From NCBI RefSeq assembly GCF_946480385.1, contig NZ_CAMLJP010000102.1, positions 1-23,285 of the forward strand: a stretch of 23,285 nucleotides of DNA. The letters run 5' to 3'. Origin of the DNA: an uncultured Azospirillum sp. Its GTDB lineage: Bacteria > Pseudomonadota > Alphaproteobacteria > Azospirillales > Azospirillaceae. How positions within the stretch are numbered: position 1 is the stretch's first letter; the number at the start of each line of letters is the position of its first letter. Shown one piece after another: positions 17,172 to 23,285 of this stretch. Both the position numbers and the translations under genes were made by a program. Below the pieces are notes generated by a model, which had not been told where the DNA came from, did no database searches, and saw only the letters and a program-made list of their open reading frames with translations.

Positions 17172-17503
17172 GTCGTCGGTTCGCCGACTATGGCGATAAA
17201 CGCCTTGTGGAATAAGCGTTGTGGACCCGGGGGCGGTACCCGGCGCCTCCACCAACCATACACCGGACTCGTTGACCGGGGTCGTTGGGGGCGAAATAGG
17301 ATCGACACGCGTGGTAAAGGCATGGTTTTCGCTCGGCATGGTTCCGCCGTTATCGGGCCGTTGCAATAGTTGCCAACGACAACGTTGCTCAGGCTCGCCT
17401 CGCTGCCTAACGGCGGCTGGTAGCCTAAACCTAATCCCCGAGGGTTAGCGCCTAAGGGTGGGGCCGTGGGCCGCCTAGCAACAGAAGGCCCACACCTCTT
17501 TTT
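17172..17503 (+). ncRNA. ssrA: Circularly permuted two-piece tmRNA (ssrA)
   Basis: tmRNA rescues stalled ribosomes and adds a degradation tag. Here the parts are permuted as in other alphaproteobacteria. The T arm and 3' acceptor strand come first (17222-17254, ending CGCCTCC-ACCA). A 32-nt spacer follows (17255-17286). The 5' acceptor strand GGGGGCG (17287-17293) then pairs with CGCCTCC and runs into AAATAGGATCGACACG. The tag frame GCC AAC GAC ... GCC TAA (17372-17410) encodes ANDNVAQARLAA. Upstream of the acceptor piece are a UUCG-capped hairpin (GTCGG/CCGAC) and a GGCG/CGCC stem. Processing should remove the spacer and leave an acceptor RNA and a coding RNA. The exact 5' and 3' ends are estimates. 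sspB follows 72 bp after. Confidence 0.93.
17466..17503 (+). terminator. Terminator of ssrA
   Basis: GTGGGCC and GGCCCAC pair around a 14-base loop and are followed by ACCTCTTTTT. It closes the tmRNA transcript. The stem could also be the last helix of the coding piece. Confidence 0.7.
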
Positions 17504-17575
17504 CCAGCGTTTCGTGCCGGCCCTCGGCCAAGGCGGGACGCCGGACCGATCGCGTTATCAGGGACCCGCCCAAGC

Positions 17576-18073
17576 ATGCCGAAAGAGCAGCTCCGCTATG
17601 ACCGCATGGTCGAGACCGCGTTGCGCGGCGTTGTCCGCGACGCGCTGACCGAGGTTGCCGAGCGCGGCTTGCCGGGCAATCACCATTTCTACCTGACCTT
17701 CCGCACCGGTTTTCCCGGCGTGGAGATCCCGGATTACCTGGCCTCCCAGTATCCGAACGAAATGACCATCGTCCTGCAGTTCCAGTATTACGGTCTGGAC
17801 GTGACGGACGACCATTTCGAGGTCACGCTGAGCTTCAACAACGTGCATGAGCGGCTGGTGATTCCGTTCGCCGCCATCACGACCTTCGCCGACCCGTCGG
17901 TGAATTTCGCGCTGCAGTTCCAGCCGCTGGCCGCCGCCGAATCGGCGGAAGTCTCGACCATGCCGCCCCGCCCCGCCGCCGAGCGCGTCGAGGAAAAGGC
18001 GGAGGAAGCCGCCCCGGCCGAGGAGCCGAAGCGCGGCGAGGTCGTGGCCCTGGACGCCTTCCGCAAGAAGTAA
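17576..18073 (+). CDS. sspB: ClpXP adaptor protein SspB (alpha type)
   Basis: SspB binds ssrA-tagged proteins and tethers them to ClpX for degradation by ClpXP. The 165-aa protein has a folded tag-binding domain at about 1-120, including GNHHFYLTFRTGFPGVEIPDYL and ITTFADPSVNFALQF. A flexible Ala/Glu/Pro-rich linker (about 124-152) follows, then the C-terminal ClpX-binding module GEVVALDAFRKK. This is the SspB-alpha layout known from Caulobacter. It lies directly downstream of ssrA, the RNA that encodes the tag it recognises, and in the same window as clpX and clpP. A tfoX-like gene follows after 12 bp. Confidence 0.94.
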   Translation: MPKEQLRYDRMVETALRGVVRDALTEVAERGLPGNHHFYLTFRTGFPGVEIPDYLASQYPNEMTIVLQFQYYGLDVTDDHFEVTLSFNNVHERLVIPFAAITTFADPSVNFALQFQPLAAAESAEVSTMPPRPAAERVEEKAEEAAPAEEPKRGEVVALDAFRKK

Positions 18074-18085
18074 CCGTTTCCCAAA

Positions 18086-18466
18086 ATGCCCGCCCAGCCG
18101 GTCAGCGAGTATGTCACCACGCTCTGCGAGATGATGGCGCCGCTGGGCGATCTGCGTGTGCGCCGCATGTTCGGCGGCTATGGCCTGTCCATTGACGGGC
18201 TGACCTTCGCGCTGGTCGCAGACGAAATCCTGTATTTCAAGGCCGACGACGTGAACCGCGCGTCCTTCGCGGAACTGGGGCTGGAGCCCTTCCGGCCGAT
18301 GCCGGACAAGCCGACCACCCTGTCCTACTACCCGCCACCCGACTCGGCGCTGGATGAGCGCGACGAACTGCTGCCCTGGGCCCGGTCCGGGTTCGAGGCG
18401 GCCTTGCGCGCGGCGGCGAAGAAGGCCGCGAAGGCGAAGCGGAAAAAGCCCGCCGTCGCGGAATAG
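18086..18466 (+). CDS. TfoX/Sxy family N-terminal-domain protein
   Basis: 126 aa matching the TfoX N-terminal domain: LGDLRVRRMFGGYGLSIDG, FALVADEILYFKAD and PTTLSYYPPPDSALDERDELLPWARSGFEAALRAA. The C-terminal Lys/Ala-rich tail (KKAAKAKRKK) could bind nucleic acid. The competence regulator TfoX/Sxy of gammaproteobacteria has an added C-terminal domain that is absent here, so a role in competence should not be assumed. It begins 12 bp after sspB and is probably co-transcribed. It converges on coq9 with 33 bp between the stops. Confidence 0.85.
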   Translation: MPAQPVSEYVTTLCEMMAPLGDLRVRRMFGGYGLSIDGLTFALVADEILYFKADDVNRASFAELGLEPFRPMPDKPTTLSYYPPPDSALDERDELLPWARSGFEAALRAAAKKAAKAKRKKPAVAE

Positions 18467-18499
18467 GCCCCCTCCCGAGATGGGAGAGGGCGATCCCCC

Positions 18500-19195
18500 T
18501 CAGATATTGTCCGCCATGTGGATCGTCGCGTTGCTCGCCTGGGCGCCGGCGGTGCGTTGGCGCATCTGGCGGGCGAAGCGCAGGGGGTTGGGGAGGAAGT
18601 TCAGCATCGAGCCGAGCTTGCCGACCGACGAGGTCGCCTTGCCCACCGCCATCACGTCGGCCAGCCGGCGGTCGATGAAGGCGCGGGTCTCCGCATGGTC
18701 GTCCGACTTGTCGTCCAGCCAATAGAAGGTGGAGGAGCTGACCACCGCCGACAGCAGCGCCCGCTTGGTGTAGTGGTTGTAGTCGGTGGAGGTGTCGCCG
18801 GCGGCGAACCACATGGCGTCCACCGTGCGGTAGAGCAGCCGCAGGCCGAGCGCCACGTTCTGCGGCATCGCCAGATAGGACAGTTGCCGCCGCTTGGCTT
18901 CGCGATAGGGCTCCAGAACCTCGAAATAGGTGCGGACGGCGAGAGAGATGCGCTCGCGCACCTTCATCTCGGCCAGCGGCCGGGCTTCCAGGCGGTCCAG
19001 CATCTGGCGGTCTGCCCAGTCGGCGAAATGCTCCACCGCGTCGGTGACGCCGCCGGGGAAGGCGCGCAGCAGCGCCGACGGCTCGTGCCCCGCCATCTCG
19101 GTGCCGTCGCGCAGAGCCTGCAGGCTCCAGCCGTCGAAGACGACATTGGGCAGGCTGGCCACCAGGATTTCGTCGCGAAGCGTGTCGATGCTCAT
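18500..19195 (-). CDS. COQ9 family ubiquinone biosynthesis protein
   Basis: 231 aa with a TetR-like helical N-terminal part and the COQ9 domain (LPNVVFDGWSLQALRDG, then a long helical region to LNFLPNPLRFARQM). COQ9 binds isoprenoid lipids and assists COQ7-type hydroxylation in ubiquinone synthesis; alphaproteobacterial members are the relatives of the mitochondrial protein. The ATG at 19195 has an AGGGAG Shine-Dalgarno eight bases upstream and is preferred over a TTG two codons earlier. It lies 24 bp after the deformylase stop on the same strand, likely one transcript. Confidence 0.9.
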   Translation of the reverse strand: MSIDTLRDEILVASLPNVVFDGWSLQALRDGTEMAGHEPSALLRAFPGGVTDAVEHFADWADRQMLDRLEARPLAEMKVRERISLAVRTYFEVLEPYREAKRRQLSYLAMPQNVALGLRLLYRTVDAMWFAAGDTSTDYNHYTKRALLSAVVSSSTFYWLDDKSDDHAETRAFIDRRLADVMAVGKATSSVGKLGSMLNFLPNPLRFARQMRQRTAGAQASNATIHMADNI

Positions 19196-19219
19196 CGCCA
19201 AATCTCCCTGCGCTTACCC

Positions 19220-19771
19220 TCAGGCGGGGGTCGGCGCGTCCTTTGCCGCGGCCAGCGCGGCGTTGAGGTGATGCATTTCCTCGGTGCAGACGAGGAGCCG
19301 CAGATCGTCCATGCGATCAAGATAGAGCACGCCATCCAGGTGGTCGACCTCGTGCTGGACCACGCGGGCATGGAATCCCGACGCTTCCCGCTCGATCCGG
19401 GCGCCGTCCAGCCCATAGCCACGGTAGCGGATGCGGGCATAGCGCGGCACCAGCCCCCGCAGGCCGGGGATCGACAGGCAACCTTCCCAGCCCATGACCA
19501 TGTCGTCAGTCAGCGGTTCGATCACAGGATTGACCAGGACGGTGTTCGCCACCTCCTCCCCCTCGCCCCGGTCGGCGGGGACGCGGAAGACGATGATCCG
19601 GCGCGACTCCGCGATCTGCGGGGCGGCCAGCCCAACTCCGGGGGCGTCCAGCATGGTGGCGATCATGTCGGCCGCCAGCCGGCATACTGCCGGATCGGTC
19701 GGGTCGGCGATGGGCTCCGCGATCTTGCGGAGTACGGGATTGCCCATCCGGGCGATTGGAAGCACTGGCAT
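19220..19771 (-). CDS. def: Peptide deformylase
   Basis: Removes the formyl group from the initiator Met of new proteins. The 183-aa protein carries all three metal and catalytic motifs: GVGLAAPQ (45-52), EGCLS with metal ligand Cys98, and HEVDH with His140, Glu141 and His144. I chose the ATG at 19771 ([14 protein letters not shown]) because the family begins with this pattern; further upstream in-frame codons would add unrelated sequence. No strong Shine-Dalgarno is seen. coq9 follows after 24 bp. No methionyl-tRNA formyltransferase (fmt) gene is adjacent, so this may be one of several deformylases. Confidence 0.93.
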   Translation of the reverse strand: MPVLPIARMGNPVLRKIAEPIADPTDPAVCRLAADMIATMLDAPGVGLAAPQIAESRRIIVFRVPADRGEGEEVANTVLVNPVIEPLTDDMVMGWEGCLSIPGLRGLVPRYARIRYRGYGLDGARIEREASGFHARVVQHEVDHLDGVLYLDRMDDLRLLVCTEEMHHLNAALAAAKDAPTPA

Positions 19772-19795
19772 GCCGCTATATCTGGAGTGTGAATG

Positions 19796-19829
19796 CGGCC
19801 GGAGCAACCGATTCATGTGGCTCCGGCCG
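19796..19829. repeat. 10-bp inverted repeat between def and rpsU
   Basis: CGGCCGGAGC (19796-19805) and GCTCCGGCCG (19820-19829) are perfect complements with a 14-base spacer. The element sits 25 bp upstream of the deformylase start on one side and about 145 bp upstream of rpsU on the other. There is no T-run. It may be a leader hairpin of def or an operator in the divergent region. Confidence 0.55.
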
Positions 19830-19974
19830 GGCTTATGCTTGCGGGCCGAAGACTCCCCTTCACAAAGGCGGTGGGGCATGCTACACACTGCGCCCACACA
19901 AGGGGTGCGCCCGCCGCGCATACCTATTTGTTGCCTTTGCGCAACACGGCACACTTGGAAGGGTGACGGTAAAC

Positions 19975-20178
19975 GTGCAAGTTCTGGTCCGAGATAACAA
20001 CGTCGATCAGGCCCTCCGCGCGCTGAAGAAGAAGATGCAGCGCGAGGGCATTTTCCGTGAAATGAAGCTGCGTCGCAACTACGAGAAGCCCTCGGAGAAG
20101 CGTGCGCGTGAGAAGGCTGAAGCGGTGCGTCGCACCCGCAAGCTGCTCCGCAAGCGGATGGAACGCGAGGGCTATTAA
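19975..20178 (+). CDS. rpsU: 30S ribosomal protein S21
   Basis: bS21 is a small, very basic protein of the 30S subunit involved in mRNA engagement. The 67-aa sequence ([20 protein letters not shown], then [21 protein letters not shown]) is unmistakable. The start is GTG at 19975; a GGAAGGG Shine-Dalgarno ends 11 bases before it. A second in-frame GTG at 19963 overlaps the Shine-Dalgarno and would add four residues. The upstream region has a TGTTGC/GCAACA hairpin that may lie in the leader. A terminator follows. Confidence 0.96.
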   Translation: MQVLVRDNNVDQALRALKKKMQREGIFREMKLRRNYEKPSEKRAREKAEAVRRTRKLLRKRMEREGY

Positions 20179-20250
20179 TCGTCGGTCGCACGTAGCGACT
20201 GCGAAGGGCGCGTGTGATGCGCGCCCAAGACCCCTTGTGTCTTGCACCCG

Positions 20251-20283
20251 ACCGTCCCGCGATCCTCGCGTGGGCGGTTTTGG
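20251..20283 (+). terminator. Terminator of rpsU
   Basis: ACCGTCCCGCGA pairs with TCGCGTGGGCGGT (12 bp, one bulge and one G-U) around a three-base loop, then TTTT. A second GC hairpin (GGGCGCG/CGCGCCC) lies upstream near 20206. Confidence 0.7.
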
Positions 20284-20325
20284 TGTATCTGCGCCATTTC
20301 GTTTGCCTCACCCCTCCGCCGGTCA

Positions 20326-20350
20326 AGCGTATTGCCAGACCAGCGTATTG
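20326..20350 (+). repeat. 9-bp direct repeat upstream of panB
   Basis: AGCGTATTG occurs at 20326-20334 and 20342-20350, a 16-bp period, about 45 bp before the panB start. It could be paired regulator half-sites near the panB promoter, or chance. Confidence 0.4.
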
Positions 20351-20393
20351 AACGATCAGCAAGCGAACAGCCGGCCCTCGGAAAGACCCGATC

Positions 20394-21224
20394 ATGAGCG
20401 CTTCCAACCTCACCGCCCGCCACTCGGTCCCGGCGCTGCGCGCCCGCAAGGGGGGCGAGCCGATCGTCTGCCTGACCGCCTACACCGCTCCGGTGGCCCG
20501 GTTGCTCGATCCGCATGTCGATATCCTGCTGGTCGGCGATTCGCTGGGCATGGTGGTCTATGGGTTGGACAGCACGCTGCCGGTGACGCTGGACATGATG
20601 ATTGCCCATGGCGCCGCCGTGGTCCGCGCGTCGGAACGCGCCTGCGTCGTCGTCGATCTGCCCTTCGGCAGCTATCAGGAGAGCAAGGAGGCCGCTTTCC
20701 GCGCCTCGGCCCGCGTGATGGCGGAAACCGGCGCCCAGGCGGTCAAGCTGGAAGGCGGGCAGGAGATGGCGGAGACGGTTGCCTTTCTGACCGCCCGTGG
20801 CATTCCGGTGATGGGGCATGTCGGGCTGACGCCGCAATCCGTCAACACGCTTGGCGGCTACAAGGCGGTCGGTCGCGATGCCGAAGCCGCCGAACGGATC
20901 GCCGCCGACGCCCGCGCCATTGCCGAGGCCGGCGCTTTCACGCTGGTGATCGAAGGCACGATGGAGGCGTTGGCCCGCCGCATCACCGAAGAGGTGGCGA
21001 TCCCCACCATCGGCATCGGCGGCTCGCCGGCCTGCGACGGACAGGTGCTGGTCACCGACGATATGCTCGGCCTGTTCGGCGCCTTCCGGCCGAAATTCGT
21101 CAAGCGCTACGCCAATCTGGGCGAAACGGTCGGCGAAGCCGCTGCGACCTACGCCGCCGAGGTGCGCAGCCGCGCCTTCCCGGGGCCGGAGCATTGCTTT
21201 GGGGTGAAGAAGGCGACCGATTAG
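20394..21224 (+). CDS. panB: 3-methyl-2-oxobutanoate hydroxymethyltransferase
   Basis: PanB makes ketopantoate from 2-ketoisovalerate and methylene-tetrahydrofolate, the first committed step to pantothenate and CoA. The 276-aa protein keeps the Mg-binding Asp49 ([13 protein letters not shown]) and Asp88 ([11 protein letters not shown]), substrate-site blocks VKLEGG (118-122) and [11 protein letters not shown] (141-151), and catalytic Glu187 (LVIEGTME). [14 protein letters not shown] and DMLGLF complete the pattern. The ATG at 20394 gives [15 protein letters not shown]. No panC follows in the window; the next gene is an orphan. Confidence 0.96.
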   Translation: MSASNLTARHSVPALRARKGGEPIVCLTAYTAPVARLLDPHVDILLVGDSLGMVVYGLDSTLPVTLDMMIAHGAAVVRASERACVVVDLPFGSYQESKEAAFRASARVMAETGAQAVKLEGGQEMAETVAFLTARGIPVMGHVGLTPQSVNTLGGYKAVGRDAEAAERIAADARAIAEAGAFTLVIEGTMEALARRITEEVAIPTIGIGGSPACDGQVLVTDDMLGLFGAFRPKFVKRYANLGETVGEAAATYAAEVRSRAFPGPEHCFGVKKATD

Positions 21225-21318
21225 CATGCCCTTCATTAGACTTGCTGCGTTGGAGAAATAACCTCGACGCTGAACAAAGCGATTCAGCACAGTTCATAAT
21301 GGTTGCATACCAAAGGTT

Positions 21319-21362
21319 ATCCCCTGCCTAATCGTGGCATGCGTCACTAAGCAATAGGGGAT
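21319..21362 (+). promoter_or_regulatory. Leader hairpin that can mask the Shine-Dalgarno of the next gene
   Basis: ATCCCCT (21319-21325) is the exact complement of AGGGGAT (21356-21362), which contains the Shine-Dalgarno AGGGGA of the gene starting at 21366. One G-U pair can be added at each end. The loop is 30 bases. Upstream, GCTGAA and TTCAGC form another dyad near 21270-21289. The arrangement would allow translational control, for example by temperature, a ligand or an antisense RNA; this is inference. Confidence 0.45.
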
Positions 21363-21365
21363 GTC

Positions 21366-21800
21366 ATGACCTATGTCTACCGCTGGACGGATGCCAATTC
21401 GCCTGACATCCCGAATTACAAAAGTAAGAAGCTGACATATTCCTATGGCGGCCGTTCATCGGATAAGGCGTTCTGGGTCTTTGACAAGGACAGTGCTTAT
21501 CGGCCCGGCAAGGGAATTATGAAAGACAGAATTTTGCTCGCTTTTGATTTCGGAGAGCATTACACGACGGTCGTCGCCAACCCTGACAATTTCATCAATT
21601 TCGAATCGGAAGATTTCAAGGGCGAAACCCGTCATCCGACGCAGGTGATCGTCAAGTCCAACGAGGCCGGTGCGTACGGGATTGGCGCAATGATCCGGGG
21701 TTTCCTGATGGTCAGGGACATCCGGCTGGCCACCCGAAAGGAAATGGCCGCCGCTCTGGGATTGAAGGAAATCGAGGTGCCCGCGGGTCAGCGCTGGTGA
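21366..21800 (+). CDS. Hypothetical protein, low-GC orphan
   Basis: 144 aa from an ATG preceded by AGGGGA. No signal peptide, membrane segment or familiar motif is seen. The first half is rich in Tyr, Ser, Lys and Asp (VYRWTDANSPDIPNYKSKK, AFWVFDKDSAYRPGKG). The middle (ILLAFDFGEHYTTVVANPDNFINFES) looks like beta strands, and the end is helical (IRLATRKEMAAALGLKE). Codon use is less GC-rich than in panB or the helicase gene on either side, which suggests recent arrival. It has an unusually AT-rich leader. Family not recognised. Confidence 0.65.
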   Translation: MTYVYRWTDANSPDIPNYKSKKLTYSYGGRSSDKAFWVFDKDSAYRPGKGIMKDRILLAFDFGEHYTTVVANPDNFINFESEDFKGETRHPTQVIVKSNEAGAYGIGAMIRGFLMVRDIRLATRKEMAAALGLKEIEVPAGQRW

Positions 21801-21909
21801 CCTGCCAAGCCGCCGGCGGTGACCCTCACATTTCAGCGACCATGCAGCAGGCTGCCCGCTCCAATTCGTTCTTCCTCCGTTCCAGGCGTTCCGTTACAGT
21901 CCGACCGCC

Positions 21910-23285
21910 ATGGATGCACCCTCCCCCGCCCTGATTCCGCCCAACGTCGCCGCGTGGTTCCGGTCGCGCGGCTGGACGCCGCACCCGCATCAGGTCGCGA
22001 TGGTGGAGGCGGCGGAACGGGGTGAAAGCGCCCTGCTGATCGCGCCCACCGGCGGCGGCAAGACGCTGGCCGGCTTTCTGCCGTCGCTGATCGAACTGGC
22101 CGAACGCCCGCGCGAGGGGCTGCATACCCTCTACATCTCGCCGCTGAAGGCGCTGGCGGTCGATATCCAGCGCAACCTCGAACAGCCCATCGCCGAGATG
22201 CGGCTGCCGATCCGGGCGGAAACCCGCACCGGCGACACGCCGGAGGCCAAGCGCAAGCGACAGCGCACCCATCCGCCGCACATGCTGATGACGACGCCGG
22301 AGAGTCTGGCGCTGCTGCTGTCCTACACCGACGCCGACCGGCTGTTCCGCACTCTCCGCTGCGTCATCATCGACGAACTGCATGCGCTGGCCGGCACCAA
22401 GCGCGGCGACCTGCTGGCGCTGGGTCTGGCCCGGCTGTCGCGCCTCGCCCCCGCCGCCCGCCGGGTCGGACTGTCGGCCACGGTGGCGGAGCCGGAACGG
22501 CTGCTGGCCTGGCTGTCGCGCCATGGCCGGTATGACGGAAGCGACTCCGACGACGTTCGGCTTGTGATGGGTCGCAGCGGCGCGCAGGCGGAGGTGGAGA
22601 TCCTGACCTCGCAGGAGCGGGTGCCCTGGGCCGGCCACATGGCGATGCACGCCATGAAGGAGATTTACGAGCGCATCCGCCGCCAGCGCACCACCCTGCT
22701 GTTCGTCAACACCCGCGCCCAGGCCGAACTGGTGTTCCAGGCGCTGTGGCGGGTCAATGACGACAATCTGCCGATCGCGCTGCACCACGGCTCGCTGGCG
22801 GTGGAACAGCGCCGCAAGGTCGAGGGTGCAATGGCGCGCGGAGAGTTGCGGGCGGTGGTGGCAACCTCGTCGCTCGATCTCGGCATCGACTGGGCGGCGG
22901 TGGACCTCGTGGTGCAGATCGGCGCGCCCAAGGGGTCGAGCCGGCTGGTCCAGCGCATCGGCCGCGCCAACCACAGGCTGGACGAGCCCAGCCGTGCCCT
23001 GCTGGTCCCCGCCAACCGCTTCGAGGTGCTGGAATGCCGCGCCGCGCTGGAGGCGGTGCAGGACCACACGCTGGACGGCGAGGCACCGCGGCCGGGTGGG
23101 CTGGACGTGCTGGCCCAGCATCTGCTCGGCATGGCCTGCGCCGCGCCTTTCCTGCCGGACGAGCTGTATGAGGAGGTGGTCTCCGCCGCCCCCTATGCCG
23201 CGATGACGCGCGACGAGTTCGACGACGTGCTGGATTTCGTCGCCACCGGCGGCTACGCGCTCGGTGCCTATGACCGGTTCCAGCG
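21910..23285 (+). CDS. Ligase-associated (Lhr-core-like) DEXH box helicase, 5' part
   Basis: The first 458 codons are present and the gene runs off the right edge. It is a superfamily 2 helicase with Walker A APTGGGKT (45-52), the strand TLYISPLKALAVD (motif Ia), TTPESLALLL (motif Ib), DELH (155-158), SAT (motif III) and the second RecA domain with LLFVNTRAQAE, VVATSSLDLGIDWAAVD and QRIGRANHRLDEPSRALL (motif VI). The close match to Lhr-type motif VI and the short N-terminus point to the bacterial Lhr-core family that is often encoded with an ATP-dependent DNA ligase and an MBL-fold exonuclease in a DNA repair cluster. Those partners would have to lie right of the window. Confidence 0.9.
   Translation, partial: MDAPSPALIPPNVAAWFRSRGWTPHPHQVAMVEAAERGESALLIAPTGGGKTLAGFLPSLIELAERPREGLHTLYISPLKALAVDIQRNLEQPIAEMRLPIRAETRTGDTPEAKRKRQRTHPPHMLMTTPESLALLLSYTDADRLFRTLRCVIIDELHALAGTKRGDLLALGLARLSRLAPAARRVGLSATVAEPERLLAWLSRHGRYDGSDSDDVRLVMGRSGAQAEVEILTSQERVPWAGHMAMHAMKEIYERIRRQRTTLLFVNTRAQAELVFQALWRVNDDNLPIALHHGSLAVEQRRKVEGAMARGELRAVVATSSLDLGIDWAAVDLVVQIGAPKGSSRLVQRIGRANHRLDEPSRALLVPANRFEVLECRAALEAVQDHTLDGEAPRPGGLDVLAQHLLGMACAAPFLPDELYEEVVSAAPYAAMTRDEFDDVLDFVATGGYALGAYDRFQ

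Noticed and set aside
17466..17648. Short open frame upstream of sspB in another frame
   Set aside because: It overlaps the ssrA terminator and the start of sspB and has no coding character.
18471..18490. CTCCC/GGGAG hairpin between tfoX-like and coq9
   Set aside because: Only five pairs extend without mismatch and there is no T-run on either strand, so a terminator call is not supported.

Overview
The window looks like chromosomal DNA of a high-GC alphaproteobacterium, most likely Azospirillum or a close Rhodospirillales relative. The clues are a glnB-glnA pair behind a sigma-54 promoter, a circularly permuted (two-piece) tmRNA gene, an alpha-type SspB, a COQ9 protein, ThyX and the order tig-clpP-clpX. 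The genus is inferred from gene content; no search was run.

Layout. 1-2996 (minus): tig, clpP and the 5' part of clpX. 3088-3172: tRNA-Leu(UAG). 3310-6394 (minus): malonyl-CoA decarboxylase and the bifunctional NAD(P)H-hydrate repair enzyme Nnr. 6596-6672 (minus): tRNA-His with its own promoter. 6842-9200 (plus): the nitrogen module, with a candidate NtrC site, a sigma-54 promoter, glnB, glnA and a strong terminator. 9201-11032: an accessory pocket. It has an AT-rich stretch with a 10-bp dyad, a TTG-started 221-aa protein that I read as a minimal edema-factor/CyaA/ExoY-type nucleotidyl cyclase, and three small orphan genes. 11072-12888 (minus): gatC-gatA with a terminator and no gatB after them. 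12992-14147: a GNAT acetyltransferase diverging from ruvX. 14168-17021 (minus): thyX followed closely by a TPR/O-GlcNAc-transferase-like gene. 17172-18466 (plus): ssrA, sspB, tfoX-like. 18500-19771 (minus): coq9 and peptide deformylase. 19975-21224 (plus): rpsU and panB. 21366-21800: an orphan 144-aa gene of lower GC whose Shine-Dalgarno can pair with its own leader. 21910 to the right edge: the 5' part of an Lhr-like DEXH helicase gene.

How the genes fit together. Much of the window concerns the fate of new proteins: deformylase and trigger factor act at the ribosome exit, tmRNA tags stalled chains, SspB delivers tagged chains, and ClpXP degrades them. GatCA and two tRNA genes add to the translation theme. 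glnB/glnA form the PII-glutamine synthetase nitrogen control unit. The remaining core genes cover metabolite repair, dTMP, pantothenate, ubiquinone and RNA or DNA processing. The most unusual content is in 9201-11032 and 21230-21800, where composition and gene families depart from the surrounding core genome.
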